Origin: Acidobacteriota bacterium
Lineage (GTDB): Bacteria; Acidobacteriota; Terriglobia; Acidiferrales; UBA7541
Assembly: GCA_003225295.1 (NCBI GenBank)
Contig: QHYZ01000126.1
Coordinates: forward strand, 1 to 54,065
Direction: 5' to 3'
Length of the DNA: 54,065 bases
The notes beneath the pieces are model-generated. The model was not told the DNA's origin. It was given only the letters and a program-made list of their open reading frames with translations, and made no database searches. A program made the position numbers and the translations under genes. How positions within the stretch are numbered: position 1 is the stretch's first letter; every line of letters starts with the position of its first letter. Shown here piece after piece: positions 16,060 through 25,698 of the stretch.

Positions 16060-17676
16060 ATGCAGTTAACTTGGCGGGACACAGGTTGCGCGGGGCAGGG
16101 TAGGTTTCCGGTCCCAACAAGCTGCACTCGCGCCCGGTTGCCAGCCGGGCTTCTAATCTTCTTCATCATTTCTGCGCAGCCTCTTTGGGCGCAGACTGCG
16201 TCGCGGAGCTCCGTTTCCGCGCTCATCGCTCAGAACCGGCTCGACGATGCTGAAAAGCAGCTCTGGAGCATCTTATCGCAGCAACCCGATCAAGGCTGGG
16301 CGCTTGACCTCATGGCGGAAATTCGAATGCGCCAGAAGCGCGCGCCCGAGACCGAGGCGTTATTTCGCAGAGCTTTGACGCTTAGGCCAAATGATGTGCA
16401 AGCCTACCGTGGTTTGGGTAAGTTGTACAGTTCACTTGGGAACAGTCCGCAAGCCATTGACTCCTACTCGCATGTGGTTGCTATCGCCCCGGCCGACGTG
16501 GCGGCAAACGTGGAGTTGGCTGTCCTTTATCAGAAGGCGGGCCAATACAAGGAATCAGTAGCCGCCGCGCAGCGGGTTCCGATGGCCTCGCGTCCTGCAA
16601 GAATCCTGCCCGTCCTGGCAGCCGATTACTTTGCAACCCGTGAAGATGCCAAAGTCCCGCCATTGATACCGTCTTTACTTCGCCATGCGAACTCGCAGCC
16701 AGAAGTCCTGCGAGACTTTGTGACCGTGCTTCTCCACAATGGGTATGTTGACGATGCGGCGGGGATTATGGCGACCGTTAAGCCGGCAAAGCCCTCTGCG
16801 GGTCACCTGCAGACCCTTGCGCTTGTCCGTGCGGCTCAGGGGAAGCCTCAAGAAGCTATGGCCTTACTTTCCCAAGCACTGAAGCTGCAGCCCAAGTCTT
16901 TCGAGCTGCTCTTTGATTCCGCCGGTCTTGCCGCGCAGGAAAATCAGTTGGACAAAATGATCGATTTCCTCCACCGCGCTGACGAGGTTGAACCAAATCG
17001 TCCCGAAGTGTTGCAGAAACTGAGTTTGGCGCTACTGAAAACCGGTCATCGCGCCCCGGCAGTCGCGGTGGCACGGAGGCTGAATGCCATTCAGCCGGAT
17101 AATGCGGACAACGAGTACGTTATGGCCTTTGCTTTGATCGAAGCCGATTTGCCGGAGGAGGCCGAACCCATCGCTCGCAAGCTGGCAGCGGTGCGTCCAG
17201 ATGATGCCAATAGCCAGTTGCTGCTGGGCATCGCGGAATTCAAGACCGGCGACGCAGCCGGGGCCAAGCGCGACCTGCAGCGCTGCCTGACGATTGATTC
17301 CCATTCCGCCGACGCCCATTATTATTTGGCCTTGATGGGCCGCCGGGAAGGGAACATTGATGCAGCACGCGGGGAACTGGAAGAGGCAGTGCAGATGAAC
17401 CCGGAACACGCCTTGGCGCAAGCGGAACTCGGGACCTTGTACCTGCAAATTGGAGACTTGGAGCAAGCTCGGGCCGTGCTGGAACAAGCAGTAAAGCTTG
17501 CCCCGTCCGTTTCTCAATACCATTATCATTTGGGCCTGACCTATTCACGACTGGGAATGCTGGAACCTGCACGAAGCGAGATGGACACCTACAGCCGGCT
17601 CCGGCAGACGGAAGATGAGGAGCATAAGCGCGAACGCTCGGTTGCTCAACCTCCCGCGTCGTCGGAGCAGCCGTAA
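16060..17676 (+). CDS. Exported TPR-repeat protein
   Basis: About 538 residues from the ATG at 16060; a signal/anchor segment follows (LPAGLLIFFIISAQPLWAQ). An earlier in-frame ATG would extend the N-terminus by 34 residues without improving it. The whole mature chain consists of about a dozen 34-residue TPR units, e.g. AEALFRRALTLRPNDVQAYR-like, YYLALMGRREGNIDAARGEL and AQAELGTLYLQIGDLEQARA. These are protein-protein interaction solenoids; no catalytic domain is present. It leads an island of TPR, VWFA and CRTAC1 genes and is probably co-transcribed with the next TPR gene (41-bp gap). Function unknown. Confidence 0.85.
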   Translation: MQLTWRDTGCAGQGRFPVPTSCTRARLPAGLLIFFIISAQPLWAQTASRSSVSALIAQNRLDDAEKQLWSILSQQPDQGWALDLMAEIRMRQKRAPETEALFRRALTLRPNDVQAYRGLGKLYSSLGNSPQAIDSYSHVVAIAPADVAANVELAVLYQKAGQYKESVAAAQRVPMASRPARILPVLAADYFATREDAKVPPLIPSLLRHANSQPEVLRDFVTVLLHNGYVDDAAGIMATVKPAKPSAGHLQTLALVRAAQGKPQEAMALLSQALKLQPKSFELLFDSAGLAAQENQLDKMIDFLHRADEVEPNRPEVLQKLSLALLKTGHRAPAVAVARRLNAIQPDNADNEYVMAFALIEADLPEEAEPIARKLAAVRPDDANSQLLLGIAEFKTGDAAGAKRDLQRCLTIDSHSADAHYYLALMGRREGNIDAARGELEEAVQMNPEHALAQAELGTLYLQIGDLEQARAVLEQAVKLAPSVSQYHYHLGLTYSRLGMLEPARSEMDTYSRLRQTEDEEHKRERSVAQPPASSEQP

Positions 17677-17717
17677 ACGGAGCGAATGGTTCGCCCGAGA
17701 AATTTCGAAAGGACACA

Positions 17718-19988
17718 ATGTTTCGAACACGGATACGCGTGAAGCTCTGTTTGTGGGTGTGGTGCGGCCTGCTTCCAGTTTCTGGCACACACGCTCAGGA
17801 CAAATCCAAGGCTCCAAGCGAGGCACCTTCTCCTGAGGAGGCCTTTCAATCGGCAGAGACGTTCCAGGTCGCGGGGGACTATGAAAAGGCTGCCGCGGCG
17901 TATCGCGAAGCTGTCTCTGGAGCCTTGCAGCAGCTAGGAAACCTTCGCGTTTCCCACAAGGAGTTCGCCGAAGGAATCGATTTGTTAGCCCGAGCCGTGC
18001 AGGCCGCGCCCGCTCGGGTGACGGCGCGCGTGGACTTGACCATCGCCCACTTTGAGGCCCGTGATTTCGACAAGGCAAAGACGGAGATTGAAACAGCGCT
18101 TCAGAAGGAACCGGGAAATGCGAGCGCCTTGAACCTGGCAGGCAAAATCTATTTTATGAAAGGCGATTTCGGCGCGGCGGCTAATCGCCTGGAATCGGCG
18201 TTACGGCTGCAACCGGATTTCGATACGGGCTACCTGCTGGCTCTTGCTGATTTAGAGCTGAAGAACCCGGTTCCTGCGGGCGTCATTTTCGACGAGATGC
18301 AAGCGTCCTCCTTGCCCAGCGCCAGCATGCACGTCCTGATCGGCCTTGCCTATCGGGAAACCGGCTATCTGGATCAAGCCGCCATTCATTTTGCCAAAGC
18401 CATTGAACTTGAACCTAAAAAACCACGCGTGCATTCATCCTTCGGACTCACCTATTTCCTCCAGGGGCCTCAAAGCTACGCCAATGCCCGTGAGCAGTTC
18501 ATGGCCGAACTTTCGATAACCCCCAATGATTCTAACAGCTGCTATTACCTGGGGATGATCGCAGCAAGAGAAGCGAAAGCAGATGAGGCGGAGAAGTGGT
18601 TCGAACAGCTTGCCTCCGCTCTCCCCGATGATCCAGACGCCTACTTCCGATTGGGCCAGGCTAGTTTCAATGCGGGGCACCTGGAGAAAGCCGTGGCCGC
18701 GCTGAAGAAATCGCTCGCAGTCGCTCCGCATTCGGGAGACGATGCGGATGCAGCAGAGGCGCACGAGTTATTGGGTAAGGCGCAGGAAAAGCTGGGCCGG
18801 CATGCAGAGGCGGAGTCCGAACTGGCCCGAGCTAAACAGCTTCGCGGCGAACAGCCAGAGCCCGGTTCACGGCAGATCCCAGACGCTATCTCTGGATCTG
18901 AATCCGTCGAAGCTGCCTCATTAAGCCGTTCCGGCCAGCAAGAGCTGCGCTCCATGTTGCTGCACGCACCGCAAGAATCTGAAATCCCGGGCACTCAAGA
19001 GGCCGAATTCGTTGCGCGCGTTTCCGCGCTGTTAGGAGAGGCGTATCACAATTTAGGCGTCATTGATGCGCGGGCCTCCCGCTACGCCAACGCAGAGGAA
19101 CAATTCGCCGAAGCCGCAACGTGGAATCCCAGGATCGAAAAGTTGGATCGCAATTGGGGCCTGGCCGCTTTCCGCGCGGAACGCTACGAGCATGCGATTG
19201 GTCCTATCGAGCGCCTGCTTCGCCAGTCGCCCAAGGATAACAACCTCCGCCAGATGCTCGGCCTCAGCTACTATATGACCGACCAGTTCGCGAAAAGTGC
19301 GGAGACCTTCCGCCCGATACTGAATGATTTGCCCGACAATCCGGGGCTGCTCTACGCTGCCGGGGTCGCGTTGGTGCGCAGCGGCGATTCAGCGGCTGGC
19401 GGCCGCCTCTTTAAGCGAATGCTGGAGCATGGCGCCAATTCCCCCGAAGTTCATCTCATGGTGGGGCAGGCATACTACGGGCAGTCGCAATTTCCCGAGG
19501 CGCTTCTCGAGTTCGAGCGCGCGCTTGATCTGAATCCAAATTTGGCTGAGGCGCACTACTTCATCGGCATGGTCTATTTCAAACAGGGCAAGCTCGATCA
19601 GGCCGTGCAGGAATTGAATGCCGAATTGTCAGTGAATTCGCAGTCCGTGCCAGCGATGTATCAGCTTGCTTATGTCCATCTGGAACAGCGCCAAACGGAA
19701 GAGGCCATCCGGCTGTTAAACGCGGTACTGGCCGAAAAGCCTGCTTACGGCGATGCGCATTATCAGCTCGGAAAGGCGCTGCTGGATAAGGGCGAGACGC
19801 AAGGGGCGATCCAGCACCTCGAGACCGCGACTCAATTGCAGCCCGCCCAATCCTACGGTTATTATCAGCTGAGTCTTGCTTATCGCCGCGTCGGCCGGGT
19901 TGAGGATGCGGATAAGGCTCTCCGCACCTACCAGCAACTGAAGGAGAAAAATTCGCCGAAAAATTCAGGTGAGGGTCCTTCGAAGTAA
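17718..19988 (+). CDS. Large exported TPR-repeat protein
   Basis: 756 residues with AAAGGA before the ATG and a signal peptide (VKLCLWVWCGLLPVSGTHAQ). At least 15 TPR units fill the chain, for example YEKAAAAYREAV, YLDQAAIHFAKAIELEPKKP, FPEALLEFERALDLNPNLAEA and VEDADKALRTYQQLKEK. A linker at about 370-430, rich in Gly/Pro/Ser, splits the solenoid into two blocks. Likely a periplasmic or outer-membrane-associated scaffold. It converges with the VWFA gene with only 12 bases between stops and no visible hairpin. Confidence 0.87.
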   Translation: MFRTRIRVKLCLWVWCGLLPVSGTHAQDKSKAPSEAPSPEEAFQSAETFQVAGDYEKAAAAYREAVSGALQQLGNLRVSHKEFAEGIDLLARAVQAAPARVTARVDLTIAHFEARDFDKAKTEIETALQKEPGNASALNLAGKIYFMKGDFGAAANRLESALRLQPDFDTGYLLALADLELKNPVPAGVIFDEMQASSLPSASMHVLIGLAYRETGYLDQAAIHFAKAIELEPKKPRVHSSFGLTYFLQGPQSYANAREQFMAELSITPNDSNSCYYLGMIAAREAKADEAEKWFEQLASALPDDPDAYFRLGQASFNAGHLEKAVAALKKSLAVAPHSGDDADAAEAHELLGKAQEKLGRHAEAESELARAKQLRGEQPEPGSRQIPDAISGSESVEAASLSRSGQQELRSMLLHAPQESEIPGTQEAEFVARVSALLGEAYHNLGVIDARASRYANAEEQFAEAATWNPRIEKLDRNWGLAAFRAERYEHAIGPIERLLRQSPKDNNLRQMLGLSYYMTDQFAKSAETFRPILNDLPDNPGLLYAAGVALVRSGDSAAGGRLFKRMLEHGANSPEVHLMVGQAYYGQSQFPEALLEFERALDLNPNLAEAHYFIGMVYFKQGKLDQAVQELNAELSVNSQSVPAMYQLAYVHLEQRQTEEAIRLLNAVLAEKPAYGDAHYQLGKALLDKGETQGAIQHLETATQLQPAQSYGYYQLSLAYRRVGRVEDADKALRTYQQLKEKNSPKNSGEGPSK

Positions 19989-20000
19989 TCCGGAAAGTTT

Positions 20001-21764
20001 TTAGTGAGCAGGAGTCTCTGCGATGCTCAGCGGCAGTTCCGACGTCCCAAACTGTCCCGTCCGATTGTCGCGAACGCCGATGTGAAGCAAGTATTGACCG
20101 GGCGCTAGCTTTATGGAGACGGGCATCGGAAGACCGCTTTTCTGGATCCGGTCGTAAGTATCTTGCTTGAGCGGGGCCTCGGCTTGCTGCACCTGCGCCT
20201 TGACCAGCTTGCCGTCCGGCGTGAAAGCCTGAACCTGAAATTCCAGATTGCATTCGTGCTGGTTCTCCGATTGCGTCTCAAAAGTGATGGTGTGAGGGTC
20301 CACTAAGAACTCCACTTTCACGTCCGCATTGCCGGATGGCGGCATCGCTCGCGCGTAAAATAATACCCCGGTCGAGGCAAGGGAATCTCTTTCCAGGGCG
20401 GCCTTCATCTCTCCTGATCCGCTGCGACGCCAGCTCTCGGGATCGATGGCGTAGTATCCGCGACGATGCCGTACAGCTAACCCACTTCCCGCAACTTTCA
20501 CCTTGATCGTGTGAAACTTACCGTCCCATTGCTTATGGCTGGGATAGTACCCGACCTGGTAGAACGTGCTGCTGTCGCGGATGCTTTCGACAATGGCGCG
20601 ATCAAAGTCATTGGTGTTCAGGAACACGCGGCCGCCCGTCTCCTCGGCCACCTTGGTCAAACTCTCTTCTTTGTTGAACCGTTCGAATATTTCCTTGCTG
20701 TTTGCGTTCATATGGGCGTCGACGGTCAGTTGCATCCTGCCGTTCGCATCCCGGCCTGTCTCGCTTGGATCTGAAATCAGGTTTCCCGTCAGTCCCCGGG
20801 CATCCACGGGGTAGATCGCGATCTGGGCATCTGACAACAGGTTCGTTGTGGCCCGGAGCCGGTCGGCATAAGAGCGATAAACGTCAAAATCTTGCGGATC
20901 GACAACGGAGAGGTTCAGCGGAAAAGACGCGGAAAACCAAATGACCACCTTGCGCCCCGGGAATCCGGCCAGGTGGCGTGCAATCGCAGCGAGAGCGTCC
21001 GCCGTGTGCGCAATCCGCATCTCCATGGTATTTGCGTTGCTCTCTTTCTCAAATCGGGCCAGGGCGTATCCGATATTCATCAGCGATCGCGAGTTGGAAT
21101 CTCCTGCGCCCACGGCCGCGCCGCGGGCCTGTGGCGGAAGATTCGGTCCGTCAAACGACGGGGGTTGCAACTGTACATCCGTGCCTCCCTGCCTCCCCGC
21201 GGCGGAAGCTTGCGAACGGTACTTCTGCATGGCAGCGATCAGCAGCGCCGGATCGGACGTGAAATCTTGCAAAACCTTGAGTTCGTTCCCCAGGAGGAAC
21301 ACCGCGATGCGCATGCGAGGGTCGAAATGATCGGCCAGGAATGTGAGCATCTGCTGGCGGACAACCATCTGGTTTTCCGCCGGGGTGTTAATGCCATCGA
21401 GAAGGAGGATGATCGGCGGCCCCGAGGGGTGCTGGTACTCCGGCCGGTTGGTGGCCACGTGCGGGGGGAGCTGCGGGGGCTGTGGGATCTGGCGCTTTTC
21501 TTGCCCTTCGAGTTGCTGAAAAGAGAAGAACGAAAGCTTCTGCGGTTTTCCGTCTTCGAAGATCGAGAAGTCCTTCTCGCTGAGACGATCTTTGAGCGGA
21601 CGCCCGGAAGAGTCAGTCACCACGACATCTACTTGCACCAGCCGCGTCGTCGCCCGGATCACCGTGGAGGAGTCAGACGAGTTTTGCTGAACTTGGGCGT
21701 CAACCGCTAGCGGGCTCGCGCAAATGCTGAGAACAAGTACGCCGGCCCTAATGCTTTTGCCCAT
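20001..21764 (-). CDS. Acidobacterial VWFA-domain protein
   Basis: 587 residues with a signal peptide (AGVLVLSICASPLAVDAQ). The N-terminal pattern TTRLVQVDVVVTDSSGRPLKD, DFSIFEDGKPQKL and the following PPIILLLDGINTPAENQ are diagnostic of the acidobacterial VWFA family (TIGR03436-like). The expected MIDAS DxSxS is degenerate here (DGINT), so metal-dependent ligand binding may be weak or altered. A second half (about 420-587) is beta-rich. The family is highly expanded in Acidobacteriota and of unknown function. It is divergent from the first CRTAC1 gene, with about 50 bp between the probable starts. Confidence 0.85.
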   Translation of the reverse strand: MGKSIRAGVLVLSICASPLAVDAQVQQNSSDSSTVIRATTRLVQVDVVVTDSSGRPLKDRLSEKDFSIFEDGKPQKLSFFSFQQLEGQEKRQIPQPPQLPPHVATNRPEYQHPSGPPIILLLDGINTPAENQMVVRQQMLTFLADHFDPRMRIAVFLLGNELKVLQDFTSDPALLIAAMQKYRSQASAAGRQGGTDVQLQPPSFDGPNLPPQARGAAVGAGDSNSRSLMNIGYALARFEKESNANTMEMRIAHTADALAAIARHLAGFPGRKVVIWFSASFPLNLSVVDPQDFDVYRSYADRLRATTNLLSDAQIAIYPVDARGLTGNLISDPSETGRDANGRMQLTVDAHMNANSKEIFERFNKEESLTKVAEETGGRVFLNTNDFDRAIVESIRDSSTFYQVGYYPSHKQWDGKFHTIKVKVAGSGLAVRHRRGYYAIDPESWRRSGSGEMKAALERDSLASTGVLFYARAMPPSGNADVKVEFLVDPHTITFETQSENQHECNLEFQVQAFTPDGKLVKAQVQQAEAPLKQDTYDRIQKSGLPMPVSIKLAPGQYLLHIGVRDNRTGQFGTSELPLSIAETPAH

Positions 21765-21813
21765 ATGCGGAATCGTCTGTTTAAGATATTATTCTGAATT
21801 ACTCAAACGAGCA

Positions 21814-23634
21814 ATGATTGGTTGTTTAGGACTCAGGGTGACCGGATGGGCCCGCGTGCCACTCAACAAACCTGATCCGCAGTCCGGATCGATCCTGACC
21901 GCCACTGTCCTGGCCCTCGCCATCTGCGTTTCTCTCGTCTTTGCGATGGCCCAAACAAAAACTCCATCAGCGGCAATGGTTCCGCTATTCGAGGATGTTT
22001 CGCACCAGGCGGATTTGAGTGTGTCTCATATCTCGACGGCCGAGCAGCATTATATTATCGAGTCCATGAGCGGCGGTATTGCCCTGTTTGACTGCGACGA
22101 TGACGGCAAACTGGACATTGCCATGGTGAATGGCTCCACGGTTGAACACTATCGTAACGGCGGCGATCCTCTCGTCACGCTCTACCATCAAGATGCGAAT
22201 CTTAAGTTTAATAACATTACGCCATCGGCCGGGCTCGCGCGAAAAGGGTGGGGCATGGGAATCACGGTCGCCGACTTCGATAATGACGGCAAACTAGACC
22301 TCTTTGTCACCGGCTTCGGGGGTAGCGCGCTCTACCGCGGCCTTGGAAATTGCAAGTTCGAGGACGTGACCGAGAAAGCGGGAGTGCGGGGAACCGGGTT
22401 CATGACCGGGGCGGCCTGGGCCGACTACGATCGCGACGGCTTCGTCGACCTCTTTGTGGCGCGGTATGTCCATCTCGATATGGGCAAGCTCCCGGAATTC
22501 GGCAGCAATGAAAAATTCTGCCGCTACAAGGGAATTCTCGTGCAATGCGGTCCCTGGGGCATGGAAGGCGAAAGCGATCTGCTTTTCCACAACCGCGGCG
22601 ATGGAACCTTCGAGGAGGTCTCCAAGAAGGCAAGAGTTGACGATCCTCGGCACCGCTATGGACTTGGGGTTGTGTGGGGCGACTACGATGACGACGGCTG
22701 GCCCGATCTGTACGTAGCCAACGACGCAGGGCCTAATTTTCTCTACCACAACAAGCACGATGGGACGTTCGAGGAAGTCGGCCTTCTGACCGGGACAGCG
22801 CTAAGTGCCGATGGACAGGAATTAGGCTCGATGGGCGTTGACTTCGGTGACTATGCTCACGATGGCCGTCTGAGCATCTACGTCACCAATTTTAACGATC
22901 AACCGAATAACTTATATCGTAACTTGGGCGTTCAAGGTTTCACAGACGTTGGCTGGGCATCGAAGACTGCCCAGCCCAGTTATCCCTACGTGAAGTGGGG
23001 AACTGGATTTGTAGACTTTGACAACGACGGCTGGCTGGACATTTTCGTCGCGAACGGACACGTGTATCCTCAGGTGGACGCAATCCCCGGCGGGCCGAAA
23101 TACCGCGAGCCAATGCAGTTGTTCCGCAACTCGCGGGACGGCACATTCGAGAATATCTCCGCGGCCTCCGGGCTGGGGCAGATTCCGCTGGCGTGCCGGC
23201 GGGGCGTGGCGTTCGGCGACGTCAACAATGATGGCAACATAGACATAGCCATCCTCAATGTCAGTGAACCGCCTACGTTGCTTATCAATCAATCTAGCAA
23301 CGCCGATCACCGCGTGCTGTTCAAATTGATCGGCACCAAGAGCAATCGCGCTGCGATCGGCGCGCGCGTCACGATCGTCGCTGCGGGCGTCCGTCAGTTC
23401 AGCGAGGTTCGAGCCGGTGGAAGTTATCTCTCGCAGAACGACCTGCGCCTGCACTTTGGCCTCGGTGCTGGCATGAAGATCGATTCCGTGGAGATTCGCT
23501 GGCCTACTGGCAAAGTGGAGATGCTGGAGAATATTGCCGCCGACGCGATCTATACGATTGTAGAAGGGAAGGGAATTCGAGACACCAAGCCGCTTCCGCC
23601 TCCAGCGATCGGTGCCCCAAGTGGATCTCGTTGA
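21814..23634 (+). CDS. CRTAC1-family exported protein with FG-GAP repeats and ASPIC/UnbV domain
   Basis: About 606 residues from the ATG at 21814; longer or shorter starts (GTG 21838) are possible. A hydrophobic export segment lies at about 28-47 (TVLALAICVSLVFAMAQ). Six Ca-binding FG-GAP/VCBS repeats carry DxDxDG motifs: DCDDDGKLD, DFDNDGKLD, DYDRDGFVD, DYDDDGWPD, DFDNDGWLD and DVNNDGNID. The C-terminal ASPIC/UnbV domain runs from about 500 (IGARVTIVAAG, GGSYLSQNDLRLHFGLG, IRWPTGKVE). It is a seven-bladed-propeller type secreted protein without a known reaction. The stop overlaps the start of its paralogue, indicating an operon. Confidence 0.88.
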   Translation: MIGCLGLRVTGWARVPLNKPDPQSGSILTATVLALAICVSLVFAMAQTKTPSAAMVPLFEDVSHQADLSVSHISTAEQHYIIESMSGGIALFDCDDDGKLDIAMVNGSTVEHYRNGGDPLVTLYHQDANLKFNNITPSAGLARKGWGMGITVADFDNDGKLDLFVTGFGGSALYRGLGNCKFEDVTEKAGVRGTGFMTGAAWADYDRDGFVDLFVARYVHLDMGKLPEFGSNEKFCRYKGILVQCGPWGMEGESDLLFHNRGDGTFEEVSKKARVDDPRHRYGLGVVWGDYDDDGWPDLYVANDAGPNFLYHNKHDGTFEEVGLLTGTALSADGQELGSMGVDFGDYAHDGRLSIYVTNFNDQPNNLYRNLGVQGFTDVGWASKTAQPSYPYVKWGTGFVDFDNDGWLDIFVANGHVYPQVDAIPGGPKYREPMQLFRNSRDGTFENISAASGLGQIPLACRRGVAFGDVNNDGNIDIAILNVSEPPTLLINQSSNADHRVLFKLIGTKSNRAAIGARVTIVAAGVRQFSEVRAGGSYLSQNDLRLHFGLGAGMKIDSVEIRWPTGKVEMLENIAADAIYTIVEGKGIRDTKPLPPPAIGAPSGSR

Positions 23635-25528
23635 TCGCTTCACGGAGTTCTTGGCGATACGTGGGAACGCCCATTTTGGAGAGACGAATCTGCCGAAGAA
23701 GGGTTTAACGCGTCAGCCCGCTCAAATTTTGCTCATTCTGCTTCTCCTTGTCCGCCTCGCAAATGCCCAGGGTGGGCACCCGCAGGCGCCTCCCCCGCCA
23801 CCGGGAGCAAAATCCGCCAAGTGCAGCGGACGGCCGATTCCTCAACTTGAAGACATCACTGCGAAAGCGGGAATCACCTTCAAGCACACGGCCGATCCTG
23901 CGAAGAAATATATCGTTGAGTCCATGAGCGGAGGCGTGATCCTCTTGGACTACGATCGTGACGGATGGCTGGACATCTATTTCACGAACGCGCCAACCGT
24001 CGAAATGGCCGTCAAAGGCCAGCAGAGCCGCGGCGCCCTTTATCACAACAATCAAAATGGAACGTTTACCGATGTCACGGAGAAATCCGGCTTGACCTCA
24101 CCCTGCTTTGCGATGGGTGGAGCAGTCGGTGACTACGACAACGACGGCTGGCCTGATCTCTACGTGACCTGCCTCGGTGGCAACATTCTTTACCACAACA
24201 ACGGCGACGGCACTTTCACCGACGTGACCACCAAGGCCGGCGTTGCCGACGGACGCTGGTCCGCCGGCGCCGCGTTTGGCGATTACGATGGCGATGGTTT
24301 CCTCGACTTGATGGTCACGAATTATGTCGATTTTCACCTCGATGATCTTCCCGGCTTCGGCAAATCTCCCAACTGCAAGTATCGTGGAATTGATGTGCAG
24401 TGCGGCCCCCGCGGATTGAAAGGCGCGGGTGATGCGCTCTTCCACAATAACGGTGACGGGACATTCAGGGACGTCGCAAGAAGCGCCGGTGTCGATGATC
24501 CGAACGGTTACTACGGCTTGGGTGTTGTCTGGGCGGATTTCAACAACATCGGGCGGCCGGATATTTATGTCGCCAACGATTCGACTCCAAAATTCCTATA
24601 CAAGAACTTAGGTAACGGAAAATTTGCCGACATCGGACTCGAATCCGGAACGGCTGTCAGCGAAGACGGCTCCGAGCAAGCTTCCATGGGCATCGCCATC
24701 GGCGATTACCTCCACACCGGCCGGCCATCGCTCTACGTCACCAACTTTTCTGACGAGAACGATCTTCTTTACCGCAACGACGGCAATTGGAATTTCACCG
24801 ACGTATCTTACGCCTCGGGCGTGGCCCTGCCGTCCTTGCCGTTCGTCAAATGGGGCACCGCCTTCGCCGACTTGGATAACGATGGATGGCTGGATCTGAT
24901 TACCGTAACGGGCCACGTTTACCCGCAGGTGGATGCGCTGCCTTCCGGCGCCGGTTATCGCGAGCCGAAGCTGCTCCGCATGAATCAGAAGGACGGAACG
25001 TTTTGTGATGCCAGCGGCCAGGCGGGGCCGGCGCTCCTCCAGAAGCGCGTATCCCGCGGACTCGCCGTCGGTGATCTTTTCAACACCGGGAATATCGACG
25101 TGGTGATCAGCGATATCGACGGCGCCCCTATGATCTTGAAGAATCAGGGCGTCCCTGGCCGCCACTGGGTCAGTTTCGAATTGGCGGGAACGAAGAGCAA
25201 CCGCCTGGCGATCGGCGCCAGAGTCAAAGTCATCGCCGGGGGAATGACGCAAAGTGACGAGGTCCACAGTGGCGGTAGTTACCTGTCGCAGAACGATCTT
25301 CGTTTGCATGTTGGTTTGAGCACCGCCGCCAAAATCGATCGCGTCGAAATTCGCTGGCCCTCTGGGAAACAGGATACCCTCACGGATTTGGCCGTGGACC
25401 AGTTCTATTCCGGGCTGGAAGGCGCCGGCATCGTTCCACCTGAACGCATCCGCCCTACTTCCCCCGCCAAGTTCAAGCCCGCAGCAAGACCGCAATCGTT
25501 GCCCCAACCCCTCGCGGGCCGTCCATAA
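23612..25528 (+). CDS. Second CRTAC1-family protein (tandem paralogue)
   Basis: Up to 638 residues. The GTG at 23612 overlaps the previous gene by 23 bases; a later TTG (about 23651) would give a more normal signal peptide (QILLILLLLVRLANAQ). The layout matches its neighbour: FG-GAP repeats (DYDRDGWLD, DYDNDGWPD, DYDGDGFLD, DFNNIGRPD, DLDNDGWLD, DLFNTGNID) and an ASPIC/UnbV domain (IGARVKVIAGG, GGSYLSQNDLRLHVGL). Two repeats have lost key Asp residues (NNIG, FNTG), so fewer Ca sites are expected than in the first copy. An N-terminal Pro-rich linker (PQAPPPPPG) is extra. The pair is an old tandem duplication. Confidence 0.87.
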   Translation: MPQVDLVDRFTEFLAIRGNAHFGETNLPKKGLTRQPAQILLILLLLVRLANAQGGHPQAPPPPPGAKSAKCSGRPIPQLEDITAKAGITFKHTADPAKKYIVESMSGGVILLDYDRDGWLDIYFTNAPTVEMAVKGQQSRGALYHNNQNGTFTDVTEKSGLTSPCFAMGGAVGDYDNDGWPDLYVTCLGGNILYHNNGDGTFTDVTTKAGVADGRWSAGAAFGDYDGDGFLDLMVTNYVDFHLDDLPGFGKSPNCKYRGIDVQCGPRGLKGAGDALFHNNGDGTFRDVARSAGVDDPNGYYGLGVVWADFNNIGRPDIYVANDSTPKFLYKNLGNGKFADIGLESGTAVSEDGSEQASMGIAIGDYLHTGRPSLYVTNFSDENDLLYRNDGNWNFTDVSYASGVALPSLPFVKWGTAFADLDNDGWLDLITVTGHVYPQVDALPSGAGYREPKLLRMNQKDGTFCDASGQAGPALLQKRVSRGLAVGDLFNTGNIDVVISDIDGAPMILKNQGVPGRHWVSFELAGTKSNRLAIGARVKVIAGGMTQSDEVHSGGSYLSQNDLRLHVGLSTAAKIDRVEIRWPSGKQDTLTDLAVDQFYSGLEGAGIVPPERIRPTSPAKFKPAARPQSLPQPLAGRP

Positions 25529-25698
25529 CGCCTATGCCCTCTTTACCATGAATCTCACGCTGCTCCTCGCTCTCCAAAAGAGTAAGATATCCGGCGAGAA
25601 GCATTTGCTCTGGAGACGCGTTTGTTGACCTCTCTTTTCGTTGCGTCCGAACCCGATGTATGGTTAGCATGGGGTTCAATGAGGGACTTCGAGCTGCC

